Of a stretch of DNA of 64,000 nucleotides, positions 46,565 through 56,571 are shown piece by piece (within the stretch, counting starts at the first letter, position 1; each line of letters begins with the position of its first letter). The translations under genes were made by a program, and so were the position numbers. Under the pieces are notes generated by a model. That model was not told the origin of the DNA, did not search any database, and saw only the letters and a list, made by a program, of their open reading frames with translations. The DNA lies in the NCBI RefSeq assembly GCF_028898845.1, contig NZ_CP118574.1, positions 6,745,001-6,809,000 on the forward strand, given 5' to 3'. This DNA is from Streptomyces sp. WZ-12 (GTDB lineage Bacteria > Actinomycetota > Actinomycetes > Streptomycetales > Streptomycetaceae).

Positions 46565-48037
46565 ATGAACGAGCAGATCCCCACCGGCGACGAGCACGGT
46601 GCGCTTGGCGACGCCGAGTACGCGGAGTTCATGGAGCTCGCCGCGGAAGAGGGCTTCGACCTGGAGGACGTCGAGGGCGACATCGCCGCGGCCGGCCACG
46701 GCCCGCTGCCGGTCCTCGCCGTCGTCGGCCGCCCCAACGTCGGCAAGTCGACGCTGGTGAACCGCATCATCGGCCGCCGCGAGGCGGTCGTCGAGGACCG
46801 GCCGGGCGTCACCCGCGACCGGGTCACCTACGAGGCCCACTGGAACGGCCGCCGCTTCAAGGTCGTCGACACCGGCGGCTGGGAGCAGGACGTGCTCGGC
46901 ATCGACGCGTCCGTGGCGATGCAGGCCGAGTTCGCCATCGAGGCCGCCGACGCGGTGGTCTTCGTGGTGGACGCCAAGGTCGGCGCCACCGACACCGACG
47001 AGGCCGTGGTCAAGCTGCTGCGCCGCGCCGGCAAGCCGGTCGTCCTGGTCGCCAACAAGGTCGACGGCCTGTCCGGCGAGGCCGACGCGGCCATGCTGTG
47101 GTCGCTGGGCCTCGGCGAGCCCCACCCGGTCTCCGCGCTGCACGGCCGCGGCACCGGCGACATGCTCGACGCCGCGCTGGACGCGCTCCCCGAGGCGCCC
47201 GCGCAGACCTTCGGCGCCGCCGTCGGCGGCCCCCGCCGGATCGCGCTGATCGGCCGCCCGAACGTCGGCAAGTCGTCGCTGCTCAACAAGGTCGCCGGCG
47301 AGGAGCGGGTGGTGGTCAACGAGATGGCCGGCACCACCCGCGACCCGGTCGACGAGCTGATCGAACTGGGCGGCAAGACCTGGAAGTTCGTGGACACCGC
47401 CGGCATCCGCCGCCGGGTGCACCTCCAGGAGGGCGCCGACTACTACGCCTCGCTGCGCACCGCGGCGGCCGTGGAGAAGGCCGAGGTCGCGGTCGTCCTG
47501 GTCGACTCCTCGGAGTCCATCAGCGTGCAGGACCAGCGGATCATCACGATGGCCGTCGAGGCCGGTCGGGCCCTGGTCATCGCCTACAACAAGTGGGACA
47601 CCCTCGACGAGGAGCGCCGCTTCTACCTGGAGCGGGAGATCGAGCGGGACCTCGTCCAGGTGCCGTGGGCGATGCGGGTCAACGTCTCCGCGCGCACCGG
47701 CCGTCACATGGACAAGCTGGTCCCGGCGATCGAGACCGCGCTGTCCGGTTGGGAGACCCGGATCCCCACCGGGCGGCTGAACGCCTTCCTCGGCGAGATC
47801 GTGGCCTCCCACCCGCACCCCATCCGCGGCGGCAAGCAGCCCCGGATCCTCTTCGGCACCCAGGCCGGCACCAAGCCGCCGCGCTTCGTGCTCTTCGCCT
47901 CGGGCTTCCTGGAGGCCGGCTACCGCCGCTTCGTCGAGCGGCGGCTGCGCGAGGAGTTCGGCTTCGAGGGCACGCCGATCCACATCTCGGTGCGGGTGCG
48001 CGAGAAGCGCGGCACCAACAAGGGCAAGAAGAAGTAA
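46565..48037 (+). CDS. der: Ribosome assembly GTPase Der (EngA)
   Basis: 490-aa double GTPase of 50S subunit assembly. The first G domain has [34 protein letters not shown] and NKVDG; the second has [31 protein letters not shown] and NKWD. The KH-like C-terminal domain ends in [10 protein letters not shown]. An acidic N-terminal segment of about 50 residues precedes G1. ATG 46565 follows GAGGAA with 8-nt spacing; ATG 46541 is a weaker alternative. Following genes are on the opposite strand. Confidence 0.96.
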   Translation: MNEQIPTGDEHGALGDAEYAEFMELAAEEGFDLEDVEGDIAAAGHGPLPVLAVVGRPNVGKSTLVNRIIGRREAVVEDRPGVTRDRVTYEAHWNGRRFKVVDTGGWEQDVLGIDASVAMQAEFAIEAADAVVFVVDAKVGATDTDEAVVKLLRRAGKPVVLVANKVDGLSGEADAAMLWSLGLGEPHPVSALHGRGTGDMLDAALDALPEAPAQTFGAAVGGPRRIALIGRPNVGKSSLLNKVAGEERVVVNEMAGTTRDPVDELIELGGKTWKFVDTAGIRRRVHLQEGADYYASLRTAAAVEKAEVAVVLVDSSESISVQDQRIITMAVEAGRALVIAYNKWDTLDEERRFYLEREIERDLVQVPWAMRVNVSARTGRHMDKLVPAIETALSGWETRIPTGRLNAFLGEIVASHPHPIRGGKQPRILFGTQAGTKPPRFVLFASGFLEAGYRRFVERRLREEFGFEGTPIHISVRVREKRGTNKGKKK

Positions 48038-48073
48038 GCGGGCGCGCGGCGGCCGCGGTGCGGCCCGGCGGCG

Positions 48074-48421
48074 TCAGTGACCGCCGGGCGGCCGCGGCGC
48101 CTCCCGGGGCCCCGGCGGCAGCGCCGCCGGAAGCTGGCCCCGGGGCCGGAACGGCTGCCGGCCCACCACCTCCCACTGCCCCGGCGACGCCGCCGTAGGG
48201 CGCCAGTTCCCGCCGCGCAGCGACTCCGGTACCTCGGGCTCGTCCGTGCGGTCCCCGGGCAGCGCCCGGAAGGAGCGGCGGTACTCGGCGTACAGCTCGT
48301 CGTAGATCGGCGTGCTCCCACCGCGGTCCGCGCGGAGCGGCCCCCCGTGGTCGCGGGCCGGGCGCATGCCGGGGATGGGGTGGGGGTACGGGGCGCGAGG
48401 GGCGGGGTCATATGCGTGCAC
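48074..48421 (-). CDS. Small hypothetical protein
   Basis: 115 aa from GTG 48421 or 97 aa from ATG 48367. The first ~40 residues are Pro/Arg-rich; the conserved-looking core is GGSTPIYDELYAEYRRSFRALPGDRTDEP, which I recognise as a motif of short Streptomyces proteins located next to der. The C-terminus is Pro/Arg-rich and probably disordered. No signal peptide or known domain. It converges with der (36 bp apart) and follows another hypothetical gene on the same strand. Start is uncertain as no clear ribosome site is seen. Confidence 0.55.
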   Translation of the reverse strand: MHAYDPAPRAPYPHPIPGMRPARDHGGPLRADRGGSTPIYDELYAEYRRSFRALPGDRTDEPEVPESLRGGNWRPTAASPGQWEVVGRQPFRPRGQLPAALPPGPREAPRPPGGH

Positions 48422-48537
48422 GTAGGTGCCAACGACCCCGCTGCCGGCGGGATGCGGCTTTCGGGGGGAAATGGCTGATCGCGGGTGCAATCCCGCCACA
48501 CCGGGCGGTCCTGCTCCCGCGATCGGACGCCGGAGCG

Positions 48538-49335
48538 TCAGGTTCCGGCCAGCGGCATCGACCCGGCGACCAACAGGCCCTTGGCGGCGGCCTGTTCCAG
48601 CGCCTGACGCATCAGGTCCTCGCGCGGCTGGTGGCCGATGGTGCCGGAGGGCGCGGCGTACATGAGCACGGTCCGCTCCTTGTTGGCCGCGGTGCGCCAG
48701 CCGTCCGAGACGGCCAGCGGCTGGTGGGCCTGCCACCAGGCGGACTGGGTGCCGTTGGTGCCCGGCTGGAGCACGGCGTGCAGCTTGCCCATGGCCAGCA
48801 GCGCGGACCAACCCTCCAGCGGTGCGGGGCGCTCGTTCACGTCCCGCACGGGGGCGAAGCCGTGCTCCAGGAGCAGCGGCAGGAAGTCGTCGTTCTGACT
48901 GGTCGAACCGGGGCGGGCGATCGGGCCGTTGGGCTCGACGACGAGGGCGGGGTGCAGCTCTTCCTTGACCAGCACCAGACCGCAGGTGATGCCGAGGGTG
49001 GCCTGACGGTCGCTGGTGGGGATCGGGGCGGCCGGGGCCCCCGGGGCGGGCGCGGCGTCCGAGCCGGTGATGGAGCGCACGGCCCCGCGGAGCTGCTCCT
49101 CGGCTACGGGGACGACCTGCGAGGGGATGCAGGTGGCATGGGCGAACGCGAGCACCGCGGTCTCCTCGCCGACGAACAGGACGGTGCTGGTCCGCTCCTG
49201 CTCACTGTTGCCGGGCGTCCGGCAGGAGGTGCAGTCGTAGCTGCCGGGGGCGTCTTCCCCGGCCAGCAGCCGGTCGGCTTCTGCGTCGCCGATCTCGGCG
49301 CGAACGTCGTCGCTGACGTCGAGCATGCGCGGCAC
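48538..49335 (-). CDS. Conserved hypothetical protein
   Basis: 265-aa cytoplasmic protein without a recognised domain. A CTSC motif (SYDCTSCRTPGN near residue 40) hints at a metal-binding or redox pair. It continues VLFVGEETAVLAFAHATCIP, GLVLVKEELHPALVVEPNG and ends ALEQAAAKGLLVAGSMPLAG. I selected GTG 49335 since GAGGAG is 6 nt upstream; ATG 49356 or ATG 49326 are alternatives. It appears conserved in Streptomyces at this place but has no assigned role. Divergent from the Rpf/LysM gene. Confidence 0.75.
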   Translation of the reverse strand: MPRMLDVSDDVRAEIGDAEADRLLAGEDAPGSYDCTSCRTPGNSEQERTSTVLFVGEETAVLAFAHATCIPSQVVPVAEEQLRGAVRSITGSDAAPAPGAPAAPIPTSDRQATLGITCGLVLVKEELHPALVVEPNGPIARPGSTSQNDDFLPLLLEHGFAPVRDVNERPAPLEGWSALLAMGKLHAVLQPGTNGTQSAWWQAHQPLAVSDGWRTAANKERTVLMYAAPSGTIGHQPREDLMRQALEQAAAKGLLVAGSMPLAGT

Positions 49336-49358
49336 GGGTGGCTCCTCGATCTTCATGA

Positions 49359-50201
<843 letters not shown>

Positions 50202-50407
50202 CCTGCGCGCCGGCGCCGCCCCCGCGAGAGTTCCCGCACCGCCATACCGATGCCCTAACTATTTCGGCACGACTTGGCCAATACCCCCAACCTCGAAGGT
50301 CACTTCGCAGTCTTACCCTTCAACAGCCGGACACCGGACGCCCGTAGGGCTACCGTCCGGGAAGCGGGGGACCAGGACGAGCGAGGGACCAGGGGATACG
50401 GGGACGG

Positions 50408-51679
50408 ATGCACATCTCATTCCTGATTCACCACGCCTACGGCAGCGGGGAGACGGTGCGGGCGACCTTCAGCCTGGCGGACGCGCTCGCCGAACGGCAC
50501 GACGTCGAGATCGTCTCCGTCCTGCGGCACCGCGACGCCCCGGCACTCGACCTCGGCCCCAAGGTGGCGCTCCGGCACCTGGTGGACCTCCGGGAGCACG
50601 GCCGGTCCGGCGACCGGATGGCGCCGGCGCACGCCCGGCCTGCCAAGGTGTTCCCGACCGCCGAGCCCGCCTCCCGCCAGTACAGCGAGCTCACCGACCA
50701 GCGGATCGCCCAGTACCTGCGGCGGACCGAGGCCGACGTGGTGGTCGGCACCCGGCCCGGCCTGACCGTGCACGTCGCCCGGCAGACCCGCCGGGGGCCG
50801 CTCCGGGTCGGTCAGGAACCGCTCTGTCTGGCCGCGCACAGCCGGGAGTTGCGGCTGGCGCTGCGCGGCGCCTATCCGCGGCTGGACGGGCTGGTCACCG
50901 CCACCGAGGCGGACGCCCGGGCCCATCTGCGCCGTCTGCGACTGCCCGGGGTGACCGTCAGTGCGGTGCCCCGCGCGGTCCCCGCGCCGCGGCTGGCGCC
51001 GGCCGACGGCACCGGCCGGTGGGTGATGGCCGCCGGCCGGCTCACCCGCACCAAGCGCTTCGACGTGCTCGTCCGGGCGTTCGCCGCGGTGGTCGCCAGG
51101 CGCCCGGACTGGCGGCTGCGGATCTACGGCGGCGGGCCGGAGAAGCCCGCGCTGCGCGCCCTGATCGACGAACTCGGCCTCTACAACCACGTCTTCCTCA
51201 TGGGCCCGGCCGGCCCGTTGGAGAGCGAGTGGGCCAAGGGCGCGCTCGCCGTGGACTCCTCCGGCCGGGAACCGCTCGGGACGGCGCTGGCCGAGGCGAT
51301 GCGCTGCGGGCTGCCGGCCATCGCCACCGACTGCCCCTACGGGCCGGGCGAGATCGTCGCGGACGGGACCACCGGCCGGGTGGTGCCGGTCGGGCACCCC
51401 GCCGCGCTGGCCGCCGCGCTGCTGGAGCTGATCGGTGACGACGCCGCCCGGACGCGGATGGGCGCCGCCGCGCTCGCCTCCTCGGCCCGCTTCGACCCGG
51501 CGGAGGTCGCCGAGCGGCACGCCGCGCTCTTCGCCGAGCTGATCGCCCGGCGCCGCGGCAGCGGGCTGCGCGGCTCGCTGCACCGCGCCCGGGGGACCCT
51601 CATCGGGGGCGCCTACGCCACCAAGTACGCCGCCGCGCACGCGGCCCGCGCCGCGGTGAGAGGGGTGCGGACGGCATGA
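50408..51679 (+). CDS. GT4-type glycosyltransferase
   Basis: 423-aa GT-B glycosyltransferase. SFLIHHAYGSGETVRATFSL is the N-terminal loop; VMAAGRLTRTKRFDVLVRAF and LRIYGGGPEKPALRALIDEL lie at the domain interface; SSGREPLGTALAEAMRCGLP carries the E-x7-E donor motif, then ATDCPYGPGEIVADG. This pattern resembles teichoic/teichuronic-acid and galactan-type transferases. ATG 50408 with ggggac upstream. Its stop overlaps the start of the next gene (ATGA), so both are co-translated. Substrate unknown. Confidence 0.88.
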   Translation: MHISFLIHHAYGSGETVRATFSLADALAERHDVEIVSVLRHRDAPALDLGPKVALRHLVDLREHGRSGDRMAPAHARPAKVFPTAEPASRQYSELTDQRIAQYLRRTEADVVVGTRPGLTVHVARQTRRGPLRVGQEPLCLAAHSRELRLALRGAYPRLDGLVTATEADARAHLRRLRLPGVTVSAVPRAVPAPRLAPADGTGRWVMAAGRLTRTKRFDVLVRAFAAVVARRPDWRLRIYGGGPEKPALRALIDELGLYNHVFLMGPAGPLESEWAKGALAVDSSGREPLGTALAEAMRCGLPAIATDCPYGPGEIVADGTTGRVVPVGHPAALAAALLELIGDDAARTRMGAAALASSARFDPAEVAERHAALFAELIARRRGSGLRGSLHRARGTLIGGAYATKYAAAHAARAAVRGVRTA

Positions 51680-52629
51680 ACTCCCCGACGCAGTCACCCG
51701 TGACCGGGCCCGGAGCGGCGAAGCGCCCGCGGCGTACCGCGGCGACGGGAGGAGGGGCGCCGGTGCCCGTGGACCTGAAGGCCGACTGCATCGCGGACTC
51801 CGCGGGCGGCCTCACCTTCGACCTGAACGTCCCGCAGGACACCGGGACTTCCTGGAGCGCTGCCCTGGTGCTGCGGCTGCGCGCGGCCGACCCCGGCACC
51901 GTCGCGACCACGGCCGACGACGAGGTGCGGCTGCCGCTCGGGCCGAACGGGCCCGGCCGGCTGCGCGCCGTGCTGCCCAGCACCGTCGCGCTGGCCGAGG
52001 GCCGTTGGCACGCCTACGCCGACCTCGGCGACGGCGCCGATCCGCGCCGGCTGCTGCCCGGCGTCAACGACCTGCGGTCCCTGGTGGACCGCCGCCCGCT
52101 GGCCGGCATCGGCCGGCTCGGCGTGCGCATCCCCTACGCCACCAAGCTGGGCAACCTCGCGCTGCGCAGTTGGCTGCGCGGGCCGCACGCGGAGGCCGGC
52201 GACATCCTGGTCGCCCCCGAGGGCATCACCGTCATCGGCCGCCTGTACGGGGCGAGTCCGGCGACCGGCGCCCAGGCCGAGGCCCGGCCCCGCCACCCCG
52301 GACGGGCCCCGGTCGTCGCCGTCCCGTTGGCCGAGGAGGGACCGCTCTTCCGCTTCACCCTCCCGTACGGGGAGTTGGTCGCCCACTGGCGGCACGGCAG
52401 CGAGCCCTGGGACCTGTGGCTGCGCCCCGCCGAGGGCGCCCCGCCGGTCCGGATCGCCCGCCTCCTGGACGACGTCCCGGAGAAGGAGCAGGTGTTCAGC
52501 TACCCGACGCGCCCGGTGCCGGCACCGGGCGGCGAGCTCCGGATCGGCCCGTACTACACGCTCGACAACGACCTGGCCGTACGGGTCACCGGCCCGAACG
52601 AGCCGGACCAGGCCCCTGTCCGACCCTGA
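51676..52629 (+). CDS. Hypothetical protein coupled to the glycosyltransferase
   Basis: 317-aa protein without a recognised domain, predicted soluble and strand-rich (SWSAALVLRLRAADPG, EVRLPLGPNGPGRLRAVLPS, GRWHAYADLGDG, LGVRIPYATKLGNLALRSW, FRFTLPYGELVAHWRHG). The repeated pattern of strand-turn-strand suggests two beta-sandwich-like modules. The first ~30 residues are Pro/Thr-rich; no signal peptide. ATG 51676 overlaps the GT4 stop, so it probably works with the glycosyltransferase, e.g. as a polymer-binding or modifying partner. That is inference only. Confidence 0.75.
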   Translation: MNSPTQSPVTGPGAAKRPRRTAATGGGAPVPVDLKADCIADSAGGLTFDLNVPQDTGTSWSAALVLRLRAADPGTVATTADDEVRLPLGPNGPGRLRAVLPSTVALAEGRWHAYADLGDGADPRRLLPGVNDLRSLVDRRPLAGIGRLGVRIPYATKLGNLALRSWLRGPHAEAGDILVAPEGITVIGRLYGASPATGAQAEARPRHPGRAPVVAVPLAEEGPLFRFTLPYGELVAHWRHGSEPWDLWLRPAEGAPPVRIARLLDDVPEKEQVFSYPTRPVPAPGGELRIGPYYTLDNDLAVRVTGPNEPDQAPVRP

Positions 52630-52678
52630 TCCGCCGGACCGGACCTGGGGCGGGCCCGCGGCACGGGAGCCGGGCCAA

Positions 52679-52992
52679 GTGGCGTGGGGAATCAGGGAGT
52701 TGGCCCGGCGCGCGGGGGTGACGGTCCGGACCGCGCGGCACTACCCGGACGCCGGGCTGTCGCCGGAGGCCGGCCGCGGCGCCGGCGGGCACCGTCGTTA
52801 CGGGGCGGACGCCGTGGCCCGGCGGCACCGGATCCGGGACCTGCGCGCCGTCGGGATGCCGCCGTCCGCACCGGCCTGGCCGCGTCCCTACGGGCCGGCG
52901 ACGACCCGCGCCTCCGGGCGTGGTGGCGGCACGTCGCCGAGGTGACCGACGCGACCGCCCCCGAGGGGAGCCGCCCGCGAACGGGTGCCTGA
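52679..52992 (+). pseudogene. Decayed MerR-family regulator
   Basis: From GTG 52679 one frame reads WGIRELARRAGVTVRTARHY and GHRRYGADAVARRHRIRDLR, a MerR helix-turn-helix with several core changes. It then loses similarity, while the frame starting 52684 reads AAVRTGLAASLRAGDDPRLR and AWWRHVAEVTDATAP, which resembles the continuation of such regulators. The shift, near 52855-52865, and the absence of the rest of the effector domain indicate a broken gene. It stops well short of a complete MerR regulator. Neighbouring genes are intact. Confidence 0.65.
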
Positions 52993-53497
52993 GCGGACGC
53001 CCGAGTGGGCGACGGAACGGCGCGCGGGCCGGGCGGCGTTGGCCGCTGGCGAGGGCCCCGGAGGACCCGGCGGCTCGGGGACCCCGCGGGCCCCCGGGGC
53101 CGGAAGGCGGGCGGGAGTTGGCCGGAGGTTGGCCGAGTGCTCTCGGGTGATGTGCACGAAATGTGTGTGGAATGTGTCTCGTTGGTCAATTCGAGGGCGG
53201 CCGGAAAAGGGCGTCGGGTAAGGGGAATCCCGGGGCGTTGCACGATTAATTCCGGTGGGCTGCCCGGCGTTGTCCGATACGCCGGCACACCCTTCCGTTG
53301 CCGATCAAGGGGGAATTCCGGCCGCTTTGTTTTGTGCCCGTTCGCGGTGCTGTACGGCGGGTAACGGGAAGCGTTGCCCAGTCAATCGGAGGGGCGTTCG
53401 CCGTGACAGAAGCGTGACCAATGGCCGGGCCGGAAGTCGTGACGGGACGCGGGGGCGGGCCTTCCGCCCACCTCCGCTGGCGCCTACGGTGGCTGGC
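52993..53497. other. 505-bp intergenic region, part AT-richer
   Basis: No gene I can support. From ~53140 to ~53400 the base composition falls below that of the flanks (stretches such as gtgcacgaaatgtgtgtgg and gcacgattaattccgg). A four-codon open frame gtgacagaagcgtga at 53403 with a GGAGG 10 nt ahead is present but too short to judge. Confidence 0.5.
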
Positions 53498-53722
53498 ATG
53501 GCACCCGAACCGAACCTTCCCGGCGAGACCCCCGATGTGCAGGACGACCCCGAGGCGTACGTCGGCCTCGACCGAGAGGCCGCCGAGGAGTTGGCCCGGG
53601 CCCGGGGTTGGTCCACCGTCCGGGCGGTCCAGCCGGGCGCGATGCTGACCATGGAGTACCTCGTCGGCCGGATCAACTTCGAGGTCAAGGACGGGGCGGT
53701 GGCGCGCGCCTGGCGGGGCTGA
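53498..53722 (+). CDS. I78-like peptidase inhibitor family protein
   Basis: 74 aa from ATG 53498. LDREAAEELARARGWSTVRA, then VQPGAMLTMEYLVGRINFEV and VKDGAVARAWRG match the I78 (Aspergillus elastase inhibitor) pattern GW..VR...PG...T.dy...R.N......g.v. The family's Cys residues are absent, which is common in bacterial members. No signal peptide is present, so if real it acts inside the cell. A monocistronic gene closed by a hairpin at 53771. Confidence 0.78.
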   Translation: MAPEPNLPGETPDVQDDPEAYVGLDREAAEELARARGWSTVRAVQPGAMLTMEYLVGRINFEVKDGAVARAWRG

Positions 53723-53770
53723 CGGCCCGTCGGCGTGGCTCCCGTGGCCGGGCCGGCAGCAACACGACGA

Positions 53771-53807
53771 AGGCCCCGGCAGCTCCTGGACGGAGCGGCC
53801 GGGGCCT
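53771..53807. terminator. Bidirectional hairpin between I78-like and PAP2 genes
   Basis: A 10-bp stem (53771-53780 with 53798-53807, aggccccggc) with an inner gctcc/ggagc pairing, in the gap between the convergent genes. Confidence 0.75.
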
Positions 53808-53851
53808 CGGTGCGGGCGGGCGGGGTGCGTACCGGGTCCGCGCCGCGGGGG

Positions 53852-54886
53852 TCAGGCGCCGTTGCGGGGGCGGCCGGGGGCCGGGCCGAACGGGGTGGTG
53901 CCGCGCGGGAAGCGGTCCGCGTGCGGCGGCCGGCGGGATCCGGTCGGGGTGACCGGGCTGCGCTCGGCGCGGGAGGTGTGCGGGCGCGGCGGGTGGTGCG
54001 GCCAGCCCTCGGGGGCGTGGGTGGCGCGGCTCCCGGTGGTCGCACCGACCGCCTCGCGCACCAGGACCTCGCCGTCCGCGGCGGCCCGCTGCCGGGAGAC
54101 CTCGGGCGCCAGCGCGCCGGCCGGCAGCGGGCCGCGCAGCGAGTCCGGGCGCAGCCGCAGCCACAGCCGGAGCAGGATGCCCATCAGCCGGTCCTCGACC
54201 CAGGTGACGCCGGGCTCCAGCCACGGCATCGCCAGCAGCACCAGCAGGCCCGCGGCCCAGCCCAGCATGACGTCGCTGACCCAGTGCGTGCCGAGGTAGA
54301 CGGTGGTCATGCCGACACCCAGCGCGCCCAGCGCGGCGATCACCGACAGGATGCGGCGGCGCAGCGAGGTGGTGGCCAGGTAGGCCAGCACGCCCCAGGT
54401 GACCACGGCGTTGGCCGTGTGGCCGGAGGGGAATATGTCGCCGCCGAGCCACATCTCGTTGGAGCCGACCACCGTCGCGTAGTGCGGGCCGAGGCGGCCC
54501 ATCCCCAGCTTGGCGGCGCCGACGGTGATGTTCAGCAGCAGCAGCGAGGCGCCGAGCACCAGCAGCGGGTGGAGGTTGCGCTGCCGCCAGCAGCGCCAGC
54601 CCAGCCACGCCGCCACCGCCAGTGCCGTCGGGCCGCGCTGCCCCAGCACGACGAAGTAGTCGAGGAAGGCGTGGAACTCCGGCCACTGCTTGTACGGCCG
54701 GAAGAACATCAACTGCCAGTCGATGGTGACCAGGGAGGTGTTGGCGAGCACCCCCGCGACGATCGCCGCATACACCGCCAGCGTGCCCCAGAGCAGCCAC
54801 AGGCGGGTCCGGGTCATGCGCGGCGGTTTGATGCGATCGGTCGGGAGGTGCTCCTCCATCTGGTCGAGCTTGTCATCGGTACGCAC
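53852..54886 (-). CDS. PAP2 superfamily phosphatase, integral membrane
   Basis: 344-aa membrane phosphatase of the PAP2 (lipid phosphatase/undecaprenyl-PP phosphatase) superfamily. Five to six membrane helices start with LWLLWGTLAVYAAIVAGVLA near residue 30. The phosphatase motifs are AAKLGMGRLGPH (motif 1), GGDIFPSGHTANAV (motif 2, PSGH) and TTVYLGTHWVSDVMLG (motif 3, HxxxD). The last ~110 residues are a basic, Pro/Arg/Ser-rich cytoplasmic tail. ATG 54886. A lipid-pyrophosphate or phosphatidate substrate is likely. Confidence 0.88.
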   Translation of the reverse strand: MRTDDKLDQMEEHLPTDRIKPPRMTRTRLWLLWGTLAVYAAIVAGVLANTSLVTIDWQLMFFRPYKQWPEFHAFLDYFVVLGQRGPTALAVAAWLGWRCWRQRNLHPLLVLGASLLLLNITVGAAKLGMGRLGPHYATVVGSNEMWLGGDIFPSGHTANAVVTWGVLAYLATTSLRRRILSVIAALGALGVGMTTVYLGTHWVSDVMLGWAAGLLVLLAMPWLEPGVTWVEDRLMGILLRLWLRLRPDSLRGPLPAGALAPEVSRQRAAADGEVLVREAVGATTGSRATHAPEGWPHHPPRPHTSRAERSPVTPTGSRRPPHADRFPRGTTPFGPAPGRPRNGA

Positions 54887-55151
54887 TCAAACGACGTTAC
54901 CGCGTGTGATGTATGCACTTGGTCAAACCGTGCGCTTTGTAATGACGATGTGATGTGGAATGGGTCTCAATCCGGGCTGGCTTCCCGGGATTTCGAAGAG
55001 AATTACCCGGCTATCTGATTCCCTTCCAGTCAGCCGGGTGTCGCTCGCATAGGTGCTTATCTGTTTTTCGGCGGCGGAGTTTATCCGCCATTCGCACGGG
55101 TGTCGCGGCGTGTTTTCTTCGGGCCGGCGATTACGGAGCGGGATCTTCCGG
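54887..55151. other. 265-bp AT-richer intergenic region with hairpin
   Basis: Upstream of the PAP2 gene and downstream of the mannosyltransferase gene (both minus strand). It contains an 8-bp stem (55005-55012 with 55032-55039, acccggct) with a 19-nt loop and long relatively AT-rich stretches such as gtgatgtatgcacttgg. Probably a terminator for the mannosyltransferase followed by the PAP2 promoter. No gene seen. Confidence 0.5.
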
Positions 55152-56345
55152 TCACGGCGGGCCCGAGCCGTTGAGCCAGAAGGCGCCGTAGAGCGCGGAG
55201 CCGACCGCCACGACGCCGATGACCAGCCACGACCGCACGGGACGCCACCGGGCCAGGCCGGTCGCGAGCGGCAGCAGCAGCGGGAAGGCCGGCATCATCA
55301 GCCGCGGCTTCGACCCGAAGTAGCCCTTGGCGGTGAGCGCGATCAGCAGTACCAGCCCGCCGTAGACCGCCAACGGCAGCGGTTGGCCCTTCCGCACCCC
55401 GTGCACGTACAACCAGATCACCAGGGCCACGCCGATCAGCAGGCCGAGGCCGGCGGCGAACGCGGGTCCGGTCAACTGGTGCCAGACGAAGGTGCCGAAG
55501 GCGATGCCGCCGTCGAAGCCGTTGTGCCAGCCGGCCTGGACGTCCAGGTAGCCGGCGAGCGAGCCCTGTCGGGCGGCGACCCACAGGACGTAGCCGCACC
55601 AGCCGAAGGGGGCCAGCGCGACGCCGAGCAGCATCCGTCGGTGCCGGCCGCGGAGCAGGGCGCGCCATCGGGTCCCGCCGGCCCGCTCGTTGGCGACCGT
55701 CACCGCCGCGGTGATCCACACGGCGGCGACCACCGCGGCGCCGATCGGCCGGGTCAGTCCGGCCAGCGACGCCAGCACGCCCGCCCACACCCAGCGCCCG
55801 GTGAGCACGCAGTAGACGCCCCAGGCCGCGAGCGCGGTGAACAGCGACTCCGAGTACGCCATCGACTGGACGATCCCGACCGGCAGCGCGGCCCACAGTG
55901 CGGCCAGCAGCACTCCGGCCCGGGGTCCGTGCAGCCGTTCCCCGGTGGCGTACAGCGCCCAGGCCGCGGCCAGCGACGACAGCCAGGCCACCGTCATCCC
56001 GGCGTTCGCCGCGGAGAGCGGGGTGAGCGCCGAGACGCCCCGCTCCAGCCAGGGCAGCAACGGGAAGAACGCCAGGTTGGAGTGGACGTCGCCGTTGGCG
56101 AGATGGACGGTGTAGCCGTAGCCCTGCTCGGCGACCCGGGTGTACCAGAGGGAGTCCCAGCGGGCGGTCAGCAGGGTGTGCCAGCTCTTGCCGTTCGCCG
56201 CCGACCAGACCATCAGCACGGCCAGGCCCAGCAGCCGGATCGCCGCGAAGGCCGCGAGGCCGGGGACGGCGCGGCGCAGCGCGGCACGGACGGCGGGCGG
56301 GCACAGGGTCCGGCCGGGTGCGGCGGTGGAGGCGAGATCGTTCAT
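55152..56345 (-). CDS. GT-C mannosyltransferase (PIG-V/GPI18-like)
   Basis: 397-aa membrane glycosyltransferase with about nine hydrophobic segments. The luminal-type catalytic motif TARWDSLWYTRVAEQGYGY near residue 65 contains the Asp typical of PIG-V/GPI mannosyltransferase II-like GT-C enzymes. Further matches are FFPLLPWLERGVSALTPL, LAGLTRPIGAAVVAA and KPRLMMPAFPLLLPLA. It probably uses a polyprenyl-phosphate mannose donor outside the membrane. ATG 56345. The frame is open upstream without support. Divergent from the MFS gene by 226 bp. Confidence 0.87.
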   Translation of the reverse strand: MNDLASTAAPGRTLCPPAVRAALRRAVPGLAAFAAIRLLGLAVLMVWSAANGKSWHTLLTARWDSLWYTRVAEQGYGYTVHLANGDVHSNLAFFPLLPWLERGVSALTPLSAANAGMTVAWLSSLAAAWALYATGERLHGPRAGVLLAALWAALPVGIVQSMAYSESLFTALAAWGVYCVLTGRWVWAGVLASLAGLTRPIGAAVVAAVWITAAVTVANERAGGTRWRALLRGRHRRMLLGVALAPFGWCGYVLWVAARQGSLAGYLDVQAGWHNGFDGGIAFGTFVWHQLTGPAFAAGLGLLIGVALVIWLYVHGVRKGQPLPLAVYGGLVLLIALTAKGYFGSKPRLMMPAFPLLLPLATGLARWRPVRSWLVIGVVAVGSALYGAFWLNGSGPP

Positions 56346-56571
56346 CCGGACGATTATCCAGGTGGCGCCGGGCCCACCCGATGGGGTCGGTCCGGGGCAA
56401 CGTCGGGGCTGCGATGAGCGTCTCACCGTGAGGTGGGCCACGCGTGCCGTGGAGGGACTCGCGTAGTCTGACGTCTCAACTCGCCCGTGCCGCCGGTTCC
56501 GCCGGCGCGTCGTCGCGCCCTGGACCGCGGCCGCGAGCGCAGCACGGCGAGCGCATGACAGGAGGTACTGG

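Noticed and set aside
48430..48540. tRNA-like segment gcgggtgcaatcccgcc
   Set aside because: The loop is 6 nt rather than 7 and there is no D-arm, anticodon arm or acceptor stem around it.
53403..53417. Four-codon ORF gtgacagaagcgtga with an SD-like GGAGG
   Set aside because: Too short to judge and may occur by chance.
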